Assembly: GCA_037043455.1 (NCBI GenBank) | Contig: JAWPHD010001347.1 | Coordinates: forward strand, 124,001-188,000 | Direction of reading: 5' to 3' | DNA from: Cyrtodaria siliqua | Taxonomy: Eukaryota > Mollusca > Bivalvia > Adapedonta > Hiatellidae | DNA length: 64,000 nucleotides | Part shown: positions 11,024 through 23,000 of the stretch, in pieces | Layout: the number at the start of each line of letters is the position of its first letter | Position numbering within the stretch: position 1 is the stretch's first letter | Made by a program: the position numbers and the translations under genes | Notes under the pieces: generated by a model | What the model was told of the DNA's origin: nothing | The model's database searches: none | Seen by the model: only the letters and a program-made list of their open reading frames with translations

Positions 11024-14000
11024 GTGAGTAGTCCTTCCTAGTTATCCTCTATTGCCTCCAGAGGGCGATATTATAAACTATTAAAAGTGTCGGCTGTCAT
11101 TGCATTCAATGTACATGCCTCCTGTTTGAAAACTAACACATACAAATACGATTTCTTTCAACTATTTTCCATTTATTCCGAGTTCTTTATCAAACTTATT
11201 GTATTAACAATATCAACAGGTCACAGTCTATGGTTAGAAAGTCAAATAAGTGAAGGGGATCTGATTGTCTTGTAACAGTCTATTACTCTTGCTGTCTCTG
11301 GCTGTGTCTTGCCGGGGCTCGAGCCAGTATTAAAAACAAAAACAATCCTTGCCCCAATAAACATACCTATAATGTAAGTTACGTGTTGATGAAAAACTCT
11401 GTAACCCATCATTTATCTATGTTTAAATTTTCAGTTTAATTATTTTTATATGTTATATATTCATATTATATTTTGATGAAAAAAATTAACTGGCCTGGCA
11501 GATTACAAAAATAAAACATTTTTTGGCCCGAGCCTAATTTTACTGACCTCTGTCATCGAACACATGGCCAAATTCTGTCTTTTCATAACTTTGCTATTAA
11601 ATAATAGCACAAACAAAATTATAGACTAATGTTTCCCTACCTGAAGCAGGAGATTCTTTTTGTTTCTGTCTAAGATTACTTTGTGGTTAAGTATTATAAT
11701 TTCCCATTTTATTCAGGTACAACAGGATCCATAATCTCAGCACAGCCTCCCACCAATGGTGCCTGCCCAAACTCTCCCAGCTGTGTCCTCAGCCGTCCCA
11801 TGCAACGTAAACTGATCACATTGGTCAACTGTCAGCTTGTGGAGGAAGAGGGTCGAGCCCGTGCGCTCCGTGCAGCAAGATCACTCGGTGAGAGGACCGT
11901 GACGGAGCTTATTCTACAACACCAGAATCCACAACAGCTGTCGTCAAACCTTTGGGCGGCCGTCCGGGGTAGGGGATGTCAGTTTCTGGGACCTGGTATG
12001 TTGTTATTATTCTCTGATTTCTGTATTAAGGAGTGGAACCAGGGTGATGTGTTTGAAAAGTACAGCTGCATACATTTCTAAAACACTATGACATTAACAT
12101 CTACAATTGTTTTCCTTTATTCTTACTTTACAATCTGGTATTTGACGATGGTATAGAAGAGCGGTTTAAGATTCCGTTGACACATGTAAGGTCAGTGTTT
12201 TTCCCCCTTATTGAAGTGGTACCGAAAACGGTACTACTCCCAATGGCAAAAAGCATGTTGTTGTTTTTTTAATATTTAGAGTGAAACTTTAAACAGAAGA
12301 AGTGGGGAAATATATTCTTTTAGGTGAGGGTAATGAAATACTACAAGAGAATGTATTCATGGTAATGTGTTTTCAAAGTATTTAAGCATACAATATTACT
12401 TTTGTTTGATAGTGAAAAATTCCTAGTTTAAGGCAAAACAAAGCGATTTTTTTCAATTGAATGGGTACCGGTACCATTCGCAAAAAGGTGAAAAAATGTC
12501 GCTGACGGTTATATTTGGACAGCGACGCCTGAGGAAGATGAAGGATGATGATTGCCGTCAGACATGCCACTGCATCAGAGATCTGCAGCTCTAAAGCGCA
12601 GGGCCTTATCTACTGAGCTAGCAACACCGCTTCATATCTGGTGATATGATCAATATGAAAACATTGACAGCAGAAAAGAGTGTTTGTGAGATCTTTATAA
12701 ATGTATTTATCATGCAACTAATGTTTCTATTGTACATATACAGCTACCGTCTACTAACCTAATATTTTCCGCCCAACTATTGTATTATGCTAGTGGCTAC
12801 ACGCGCATTTATTTAATGACTTAAAAAGTCAGGTATCAGCCATTTACACAATAGTTTTATGCTTATCAATTTAGAAATGCAATACATTTATCAAAAGAAA
12901 GTATTTTGCATTTATTATTGATATATACTTAAACGACAAACATTTTTTGCCAAAGTTACTTCCCCTGACAAACTAACCTCTATTTGTATTTTGTCGGCAG
13001 CAGACGTAAACTGTACATTTCAATTTCCATTGTTTTTTAGGTATATTATGTTATGTGATAGTTGTATTTTGGCTCGTGTCGAAAAGTGATAAACCGCATT
13101 TATCACTTTTCTTACACTCGTCAAAATACAGCTGACATTCTAAGTCACTAACAATGTAATTCTTACATATTTGATTGGCAGGTATGCAGGAAGAAGTACT
13201 CAAGTTGATCCTACTGGCCCTGGAGGACGGGTCTGCCCTGTCCAGGAAGGTTCTGGTCCTGTTTGTGGTACAGAGACTAGAGGCCCAGTACCCGCAGGCT
13301 TCCAAAACTGCCATAGGTCATGTGGTACAGCTCTTGTACAGGGCTTCATGTTTCAAGGTAATGCACTACAGCGATTCAGGGCTTTCCTTTATAGCCGGTA
13401 CCTTCCTTCATTTAGCTGACCGGCTACTTTTGTACAGCAACAAAAGAAAGAACTAATTCACCTGTCTGCTTTTAACCCTTAACCCGCTTAAGCACGACTA
13501 TAATAGCCTTTGCGTCCATTGTAAACCCAGATTAGCCTGCGAGTAAGAGTAACTCACAGGCTGATCAGGTTTTACAATGTCCATCTGCTGATCAGTCATT
13601 TCATTTTCCTCAAAACACCCCTTTGTCACATAAATGGGACAGTCCATCATATATATGTAGCGGGTTAAGGATTAAAACTCTCCCTGTAACTCAACAACAA
13701 AGGGAAAGCCCTGTGATTATCATCAGGTCCAGTAGAAATGCACCATTGCTTTTGTTTCTTCGCTGTATATAGGGATTGATTTATGTCAAGAGACAAAAAA
13801 TGCTCATTTTTTCTGAAAAGATACTGGATTATAAAATTGATGCTTGATACATACTTGACGATTGCCGTTTGTCCCTTTATTAAAGTATCTAGTACAAAAT
13901 TGGTCATATACATTCTTGATTGCAGTATTCATAACCCCTAATCTAAGCTCTGTAACCCAGGATGAGAGAAACCATTGTTTTAAAGTGTCCGTAATAATCA

Positions 14001-17000
14001 GATTCACATGACCAAATACAGTTTTGATAAAGAAATTATGGCACTTTTACTTTGTACTTTGGGTTGCTAGTGTTTGTTTTGCTTTCATCCAAATATGTTT
14101 TGGGGTCAAATAGAGACCCATGTGTTTTTGACAGTGTATTTATATCAGGAAACCATTCCAAGTTTACTGCCATTGTATGTCAACTTCTAATTTTCTCTAT
14201 TGGGGGCCATCGTTTCTGAAACTAGAACTTGTGTTTATGATTTATTTTCAGGTTCTATTGCAAAGTTGCGAAAAAGGATTTTTCTTCTATTTATAAACAC
14301 CAGATTTGTTTTAATTGGCCAAGTTCATCATGAAAGTAGGGGTCTTTTTACGCACAATTGTTTTCTCTGTATTATACATTTCCATGGATATCTCTTTCTG
14401 AAGAGAAGTGTTTAAAATCACACTTTCCATGACAGGTGACAAAACGTGACGAGGAGTCATCACTGATGCAACTGAAGGAGGAATACAGAACATATGAGAT
14501 GTTGCGCCGTGAACACGACTCCCAGATAGTGCAGATAGCCATGGAGGCAGGTCTGAGGATCGCGCCGGACCAGTGGTCCTCTCTGCTGTACGGAGATTCG
14601 ACACATAAATCACACATGCAGTCTATTATTGACAAGGTTAGTGACTGTCACTCGCCTTTTGGGTTTATACAAATCATGTTGTTATTCAGGTATACAATTT
14701 TCATACTTGTTGTTAGATGCAGTAACGGCAAATTGGAAACAACTTGATATAACTGATTGTTTTGTGTCCTTAAAGAGTACGTTCATAGATCCATACAAAT
14801 CCCAGGCTTCCCACGGGTCCTTGAAATCCTTGAAAGTACTTGAATTTGAAAAAAAATTACAAGGCCTGGAAAGTGCTTGAAAATCTGATAAGGTACTTGA
14901 AAGTCCTTAAATTCTTGATTTTTGCTGTTCATCCCAAAAATGGCTAATTTGTTGCTGTTTTGGGCGTGTCGCTTGCGCGAATATTAGTCCTTAAATTTTG
15001 GGAAAAATGTCCTTGAAAGTCCTTGAAAAGTCCTTGAATTTGGCCTTCCAATAAGGGTGGGAATCCAGATTAATCCGTAACCCCCAATAGTGCCTCTTTG
15101 GCCAGCATAGTAAAGCCGCTGCGTCCAAAACTTTCTCGTCTCTCACCGTTGGGGTTTGCGAATCACACGGAGCTCAACTTGTCAAGTGATGAATTGTCAG
15201 TTCTTGCGGAATGGCAGGAGATATACAGTACTGGTTCTACTGAGGAAAAATGGGATGGACTGCAACTACCACAAAAAAATCGACCGTCACAGTGGTACAT
15301 GGCCTAAAATGTTCTAAAAATGACATAAAACACCATTCAAACAAACCGTAATCCCTGTCTACCATTTTTCAAGCTCAGTATGGACACTAATGTTTACCAT
15401 GTATTCTGTTGTATATTTTTGTTTTTGTTACAACCTGTGTACGTGTTATTATTGTAAACATCTACAGCTACAGACCCCACAGACTTTCTCCCAGAGTGTT
15501 AGTGAGCTGTTGATAGCCCTACAGAGAACTGGAGACCCCCATAACTTACAGAAACTCAGACCCGAGCTGGAGTTCCTCTCCAGTATAGACCCCAGTCCAG
15601 GTAAGTATTGATAAATCAGGGCTGTCCCCAGGGTTCTTTTACTTGTTCCCATTCAAAAGTGCTCAGCTGATATTTAAATAAAAAAATCAAATTGAAATTC
15701 AATTCTCTTTTCCATTTTCCATCGTTCAGTTGTCTACCTAAGGCTGTATGTATCCTGGTGCAGAAAAAAACAGCAAACTAGTTTTCTTTGTACTGCAGAC
15801 TGCCTGAAGTAACCTTACCTTACTGTCAAACTAGTAAAGAAAACAAACTTTATATGGTTAATCTCGATTTGGACAGAAAAATCATAGTTTCAGGATATAT
15901 AGAGAAAATTATGTCAGTGTGTTTTACTATCAAGTTTATTAGGCGAGGCTTAGAAAACGAAGAATGGCGAGGCTCTGCCGAGCCATTTTCGTTTTTGTGC
16001 CGAGCCTAATAAACTTGATAGTAAAAGGCACTGACATAATATTCTATTTATCATGTAGATTATCCACATTTTTTGTATGAATTACTATTATTACCTATTT
16101 CTCAGAATGTTACGCTTATTGAGGACGCCGCCATGTTGTTGTTTTTAGCTCTACTGATCAGAGATCAGCAGAGCTTATGCCGTGGTGCGGTGTCCGTCGT
16201 CCGTCCGTCTGTCCGTCCGTCCGTTAACTTTTTTTTGTAGCGACTACTTCTCTGAAACTACTGAATGGATTTTCATGAAACTTTACAGAAATGTTGCCCA
16301 TGAAGTCTAGTTGATCCTAGCAAAAATTCATGTAGATATGAAATCCAAGATGGCCGCCAAATCTGAAAATAGGTTTTTAGCTCTACTGATCAGAGATCAG
16401 CAGAGCTTATGCCGTGGTGCGGCGTCCGTCGTCCGTCCGTCCGTCCGTCCGTCCGTCCGTCCGTCTGTCTGTCCGTCCGTCTGTCCGTTAACTTTTTTTT
16501 GTAGCGACTACTCCTCTGAAACTACTGAATAGATTTTCATGAAACTTTACAGAAATGTTGCCCATGAAGTCTAGTTGATCCTAGCAAAAATTCATGTTGA
16601 TGTGAAATCCAAGATGGCCGCCAAAGCTAAAAATAGATTTTTTAAATTCAAGTTTGTAGCGACTACTTCTTGAAAACTATAAGTGATATTGATATGGGAC
16701 TTTTTCTAAAATGATCAGCATGACATGATGTTGGTCCTTGTCGAAAATCGTTTTGATTTGACGTTAAACATGGCTACCAGCGGCCATCTTTGTTTACATA
16801 GAGTTATATAATGAAAACTTGTAGCGACTACTCCTCTGAAACTACTTGACGGATTTTCATGAAACTTCACAGGAATGTTGCTCTTGATGTCTAATTGATC
16901 CTAGCAAAATTTCAGGTCGGCCGGAAATTCAAGATGGCCGCCACGGCTAAAAATAGATTTTTAAAAAATAAGTTTGTAGCGACTACTTCTTGAAAACTAT

Positions 17001-20000
17001 AAGAGATATTGATATGGGACTTTTTCTAAAATGATCAGCATGACATGATGTTGGTCCTTGTCTAAAATCGTTTTGATTCGACGTTAAACATGGCTGCCAG
17101 CGGCCATCTTTGTTTACATAGAGTTATATAATGAAAACTTGTAGCGACTACTCCTCTGAAACTACTCGACGGATTTTCATGAAACTTCACAGGAATGTTG
17201 CTCTTGATGTCTAATTGATCCTAGCAAAATTTCAGGTTGGCCGGAAATTCAAGATGGCCGCCACGGCTAAAAATAGATTTTTAAAAAATAAGTTTGTAGC
17301 GACTACTTCTTGAAAACTATAAGAGATATTGATATGGGACTTTTTCTAAAATGATCAGCATGACATGATGTTGGTCCTTGTCGAAAATCGTTTTGATTCG
17401 ACGTTAAAAATGGCTGCCAGCGGCCATCTTTGTTTACATAGAGTTATATAATGAAAACTTGTAGCGACTACTCCTCTGAAACTACTTGACGGATTTTCAT
17501 GAAACTTCACAGGAATGTTGCTCTTGATGTCTAATTGATCCTAGCAAAATTTCAGGTTGGCCGGAAATTCAAGATGGCCGCCACGGCTAAAAATAGATTT
17601 TTAAAAAATAAGTTTGTAGCGACTACTTCTTGAAAACTATATTAAGAGATATTGATATGGGACTTTTTCTAAAATTATCAGCATGACATGATGGTTATCC
17701 GAGTCGAACATTATTTTGATTCGACGTTAAACGTGGCTGCCAGTGGCCATCTTTGTTTACATAGAGTTATATAATGATAACTTGTAGCGACTACTCCTCT
17801 GAAAATACTAGACGGATTTTCATGAAACTTCACACGAATGTTGCTCTTGATGTCTAATTGATCCTTGCAAAATTTCAGGTCGGCCGGAAATTCAAGATGG
17901 CCGCCATGGCTAAAAATAGATTTTCAAAATACAAGTTTGTAGCGACTACTTCTTGAAAACTATAAGTGATATTGATATGGGACTTTTTCTAAAATGATCA
18001 GCATGACATGATGGTTATTCAAGTCGAACATTATTTTCATTCGACGTTAAACATGGCTGCCAGTGGCCATGTATGTTTACATAAGAGTTATATAATGATA
18101 ACTTGTAGCGACTACTCCTCTGAAACTACTTGACGGATTTTCATGAAACTTCACACGAATGTTGCTCTTGATGTCTAATTGATCTTAGCAAAATTTCAGG
18201 TCGGCCGGAAATTCAAGATGGCCACCATGGCTAAAAATAGATTTTTAAAAAATAAGTTTGTAGCGACTACTTCTTGAAAACTATAAGAGATATTGATATG
18301 GGACTTTTTCTAAAATTATCAACATGACATGATGGTTATCCGAGTCGAACATTATTTTGATTCAATGTTAAACATGGCTGTCAGTGGCCATCTTTGTTTA
18401 CATAGAGTTATATAATTAAAACTTGTAGCGACTACTCCTCTGAAACTACTTGACGGATTTTCATGAAACTTCACAGGAATGTTGCTCTTGATGTCTAATT
18501 GATCCTAGCAAAATTTCAGGTCGGCCGGAAATTCAAGATGGCCACCAAGGCTAAAAATAGATTTTCAAAAAAACAGTTTGTAGCGACTACTTCCTGAAAT
18601 CAAAATCAATCAGTAGAGCTTCAAGGTCATTGACCTCTTGTTAAAAAACAAGTTTGTAGCGACTACTTCTTGAAAACTCTAAGGGATATTGCTATGGGAC
18701 TTTTTCTCAAATGATCAGCATGACATGATGTTGGTCCTTGTCGAAAATCGTTTTGATTCGACGTTAAACATGGCTGCCAGCGGCCATCTTTGTTTACATA
18801 GAGTTATATAATCAAAACTTGTAGCGACTACTTCTCTGAAACTACTTGACGGATTTTCATGAAACTTCACAGGAATGTTGCTCTTGATGTCTTAATTGAT
18901 CCTAGCAAAATTTCAGGTCGGCCGGAAATTCAAGATGGCCACCACGGCTAAAAATAGATTTTTAAAAAATAAGTTTGTAGCGACTACTTCTTGAAAACTA
19001 TAACAGATATTGATATGGGACTTTTTCTAAAATGATCAGCATGACATGATGTTGGTCCTTGTCGAAAATCGTTTTGATTCGACGTTAAACATGGCTGCCA
19101 GCGGCCATCTTTGTTTACATAGAGTTATATAATGAAAACTTGTAGCGACTACTCCTCTGAAACTACTTGACGGATTTTCATGAAACTTCACAGGAATGTT
19201 GCTCTTGATGTCTAATTGATCCTAGCAAAATTTCAGGTCGGCCGGAAATTCAAGATGGCAGCCACGGCTAAAAATAGATTTTTAAAAAATAAGTTTGTAG
19301 CGACTTCTTCCTGAAATTCAAGATGGCCGCCACGGCTAAAAATAGATTTTTAAAAAATAAGTTTGTAGCGACTACTTCTTGAAAACTATAAGAGATATTG
19401 ATATGGGACTTTTTCTAAATTTATCAGCATGACATGATGGTTATCCGAGTCGAACATTATTTTTATTCGACGTTAAACATGGCTGCCAGTGGCCATCTTT
19501 GTTTACATAGAGTTATATAATGAAAACTTGTAGCGACTACTCCTCTGAAAATACTTGACGGATTTTCATGAAACTTCACAGGAATGTTGCTCTTGATGTC
19601 TTATTGATCCTGGCAAAATTTCAGGTCGGCCGCAAATTCAAGATGGCCGCCATGGCTAAAAATAGATTTTCAAAATACAAGTTTGTAGCGACTACTTCTT
19701 GAAAACTATAAGTGATATTGATATGGGACTTTTTCTAAAATGATCAGCATGACATGATGGTTATTCAAGTCGAACATTATTTTGATTCGACGTTAAACAT
19801 GGCTGCCAGTGGCCATGTTTGTTTACATAGAGTTATATAATGATAACTTGTAGCGACTACTCTTTGAAACTACTTGACGGATTTTCATGAAACTTCACAC
19901 GAATGTTGCTCTTGATGTCTAATTGATCTTAGCAAAATTTCAGGTCGGCCGGAAATTCAAGATGGCCGCCATGGCTAAAAATAGTTTTTTAAAAAATAAG

Positions 20001-23000
20001 TTTGTAGCGACTACTTCTTGAAAACTATAAGAGATATTGATATGGGACTTTTTCTAAAATGATCAGCATGACATGATGGTTATACGAGTCGAACATTATT
20101 TTGATTCAATGTTAAACATGGCTGTCAGTGGCCATCTTTGTTTACATAGAGTTATATAATGAAAACTTGTAGCGACTACTCCTCTGAAACTACTTGACGG
20201 ATTTTCATGAAACTTCACAGGAATGTTGCTCTTGATGTCTAATTGATCCTGGCAAAATTTCAGGTCGGCCGGAAATTCAAGATGGCCACTACAGCTAAAA
20301 ATAGATTTTCAAAAAAACAGTTTGTAGCGACTACTTCCTGAAATCAAAATCAATCAGTAGAGCTTCAAGGTCATTGACCTCTTGTTTGTTTGTTTTATGA
20401 CGTCAGGCAACGTTACGTGGATGACGTCAGATAACGTTACGTACAATAAACGCCGAGGGATTCCGCATTAATTTGCTCTATTGGTCAGTGCCTAATAAAG
20501 CAAAATTTAATAGGTCACCCCTTTATTAGGCAGAAAAGTGCACATCTGCATGATAAATGTGTTTTGTAGACAACTAAGTAATGTCATTATGTATTAAAAT
20601 CAAATGTGAGAGTGTGAATCACATTGTTCAGGTGATAAAACTAGTATTTTGTAGATACCAACTTGCAGGCAAACATTGCTCTTTCATTTGTGAATCTCCA
20701 CTCCTCAGATGTTCCGAGTCCGTCTTGGGAGAATATGGAAGGTGTGATGAAGGCCGTGAAGACGGTTGTCGAGGGACTCGTCTACTTCCTGCAGAACTCT
20801 GGCACCAAGAAACACGACTTTCTCACCCCGTTCAATGTACGCTACAAGACGAGTCTGTGTCGGGATTACGCTGACAGGGGGATTTGCCCTCGTGGGACAA
20901 GTTGTACATTCGCTCACTCGGAGGATGAACTAGAGAGGTAAGTAGGTCAACATGTTTTGTTAGTACGCATTTCACTAAAAACAACATTGAACTATCGTCT
21001 AGAGTCAATCTGGCTTATTTTATATAGGTGGCTAATTCTATACACTTCAGTAAATATCTCTGTTTTCGTAATTGTGCTTTTTCTTTACTTCAGGGACAGT
21101 TAGGTCGACTTAATGTTAAGTTGATTGATCTGTGATAGTTCAGTCGGTCGACTGTTTCTTCAGTTGTTCAAATATTTAGAAAAGTCTTCAGCACGATAGT
21201 GTAGGGGTTTTATATAGTGTTGTTCTAGTCTGTATGTACGTTCACACCCACCTAGGTAAAATATACAGTACTGGTTCCACTTGGGAAAAATGGGGTAGTG
21301 CCACCCTTAAAAATATTTAGGTTTGCTCTTTCCCGACCCAAATTTCAAATTTTGGGTAGCTCGGTAAGCAAATATTTTTTTATTTTATTTTAAAAAGCAA
21401 AAGTTAACAAAATAAAAGAAATGGCATTGATCTTTCAAATTGGTGATATTAACCAAAAAAAAAAGATGTTCTAAAACTAGGAAAAATAATTGGGGTCCAG
21501 CTCCTTTTTTAGTGGGTCGGTCGGGAAAGGGCAAACAAAATATTTTTAAGTGTGGCCTGGTCTTTCTCCACCACAACAAAATTATGGCCTAACCATTTAA
21601 ACAAAAACACAAATCACCTATATGACTACAACACATTGCAGCCTTAGTTGGTCACTATGACTGACCTTGTCTACTTTTTACATTCCATGGATTCTGTTAA
21701 GCTTGTCATTACTTCCCATTCTATGGCAACTTCATCCTTTGTCTCATCTCCTTCTAAGGTTGCAGTCCCAATATAACCTATTATGAAGTGTTAACCCTTA
21801 ACCCGCTAAGCACGACTATAATAGCCTTTGTGTCCATTGCAAACCCAGATCAGCCTGCGAGTAACTCGCTTTGAAAATGGAATGGTCTTAACACTTTCAA
21901 CGCCAAATAATTTTTGGAATTTTCTCCCAGCGCCAGCTAAATTAAATAGTGTGGTTGTTGAAATGGCTATAACTTGAGAAATAATAAAGATATCAGCTTG
22001 AAATTGTCAGTGATAATAGATTTTATAATATTGTAATGGTAAAAGTACAACAAATACTTACCGGTATTATACTTCATAAAGACTTGTCAGGTGTCACCAA
22101 ATGTTATGTAATTATGTAAACAAACATGAACTCGAAGTTGAGGATGCGTCTGTATCACCTGTAGAATTATTATTTTGGGATTCTCCATCTTCCAAAATAT
22201 CATCTGAGTCACCTTCACTATCCCTGTCATTTAGGACGATATCCAACACTTCTCTGCTCGTATACTTTCTCCTTTTTCGAGCGGACGCCATTTTAGAATC
22301 GAACATTTTCAGCAACATATTATATAATTTTTGGGGGAAAGTTTGTGTATTTTCATTCATAAACCTTGTTCTGATATTGGAAAATCCCCGGACGGTGTTG
22401 CAGTAATATTTACACTATTAAAACGTTCCAACCATACTATACGATGTCGACTGGAGTCGCCTATGGCGCTCTGCCGAGATGTCGACTGGAGTTGCCTGCG
22501 GTGACAAAAGGGTTAATTCAAAAAAAGAACAGTCCATTATATATATATATATTCATATATGTATAGTCTTTCAAAAGGAAAGTTAATTCAATATTAAATA
22601 AATAGTTTAAATTTTTTAAGTAAATTCCATCTCCTTGTTTAAACAGAAATGTTGTTTATCATAACGTCAACCATTTAAACATTTCTGTGATTTTTCTTGA
22701 AAAAGAACAAGTTCGAAAATTTGAAGAAGAGTTACTATTTATTTAACATTATATATATATGTAGCGGGTTGAGGGTTAAAGGGATGTTAACCCCATTTCA
22801 TTCATTCACCAATAGTCCTACACTCTTCACACTGTTCAATCATTGCTTACTGTTACTTAAAAAATAACAAAAACAAGGCCTTTTTCAATGATGCTGCTAT
22901 CTTTTTAAAATGTAGAGCAGGGCATCCATGTCTCAAGGACACATTTTTATGCCCCTTTCAGGGTTTCGGGGGCATATCCGTCCGTCAGTCCGCAGTTCGT

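Larger units (their letters stand above)
11996..13181 (+). other. Intron 2, with small inverted repeats
   Basis: Holds an imperfect inverted repeat around 12205-12500 (GGTACCGxxAACGGTAC-type arms), a decayed tRNA-like segment on the minus strand near 12560-12635, and a compact palindrome at 13063-13132. The rest is AT-rich and unremarkable. Confidence 0.6.
14637..15467 (+). other. Intron 4
   Basis: Contains a CCTTGAAA-rich element at 14810-15065 and a short interspersed repeat at 15218-15350. The acceptor is TCTACAG. No coding sequence was found. Confidence 0.7.
15601..20708 (+). other. Intron 5, mostly an E1 array
   Basis: 5.1 kb. Layout: unique sequence, a near-perfect palindrome (15909-16040), the large E1 composite (16142-20386), then about 320 bp with a duplicated TGACGTCA/AACGTTACG block (20398-20442) and TTAGGC-type palindrome remnants. 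No coding evidence. Confidence 0.75.
21791..22779. mobile_element. MITE with TTAACCCTTAACCCGCT termini (copy 2), split by piggyBac
   Basis: Left terminus at 21791; right terminus AGCGGGTTGAGGGTTAA at 22763-22779. The interior resembles the copy at 13472, but a 0.6-kb element occupies 21888-22516. Confidence 0.7.

Noticed and set aside
16142..20386. E1 array as an ordinary centromeric-type satellite
   Set aside because: It has defined heads and tails repeated at four or more intron locations with varying unit number, which fits a mobile element with a tandem core better than a local satellite.
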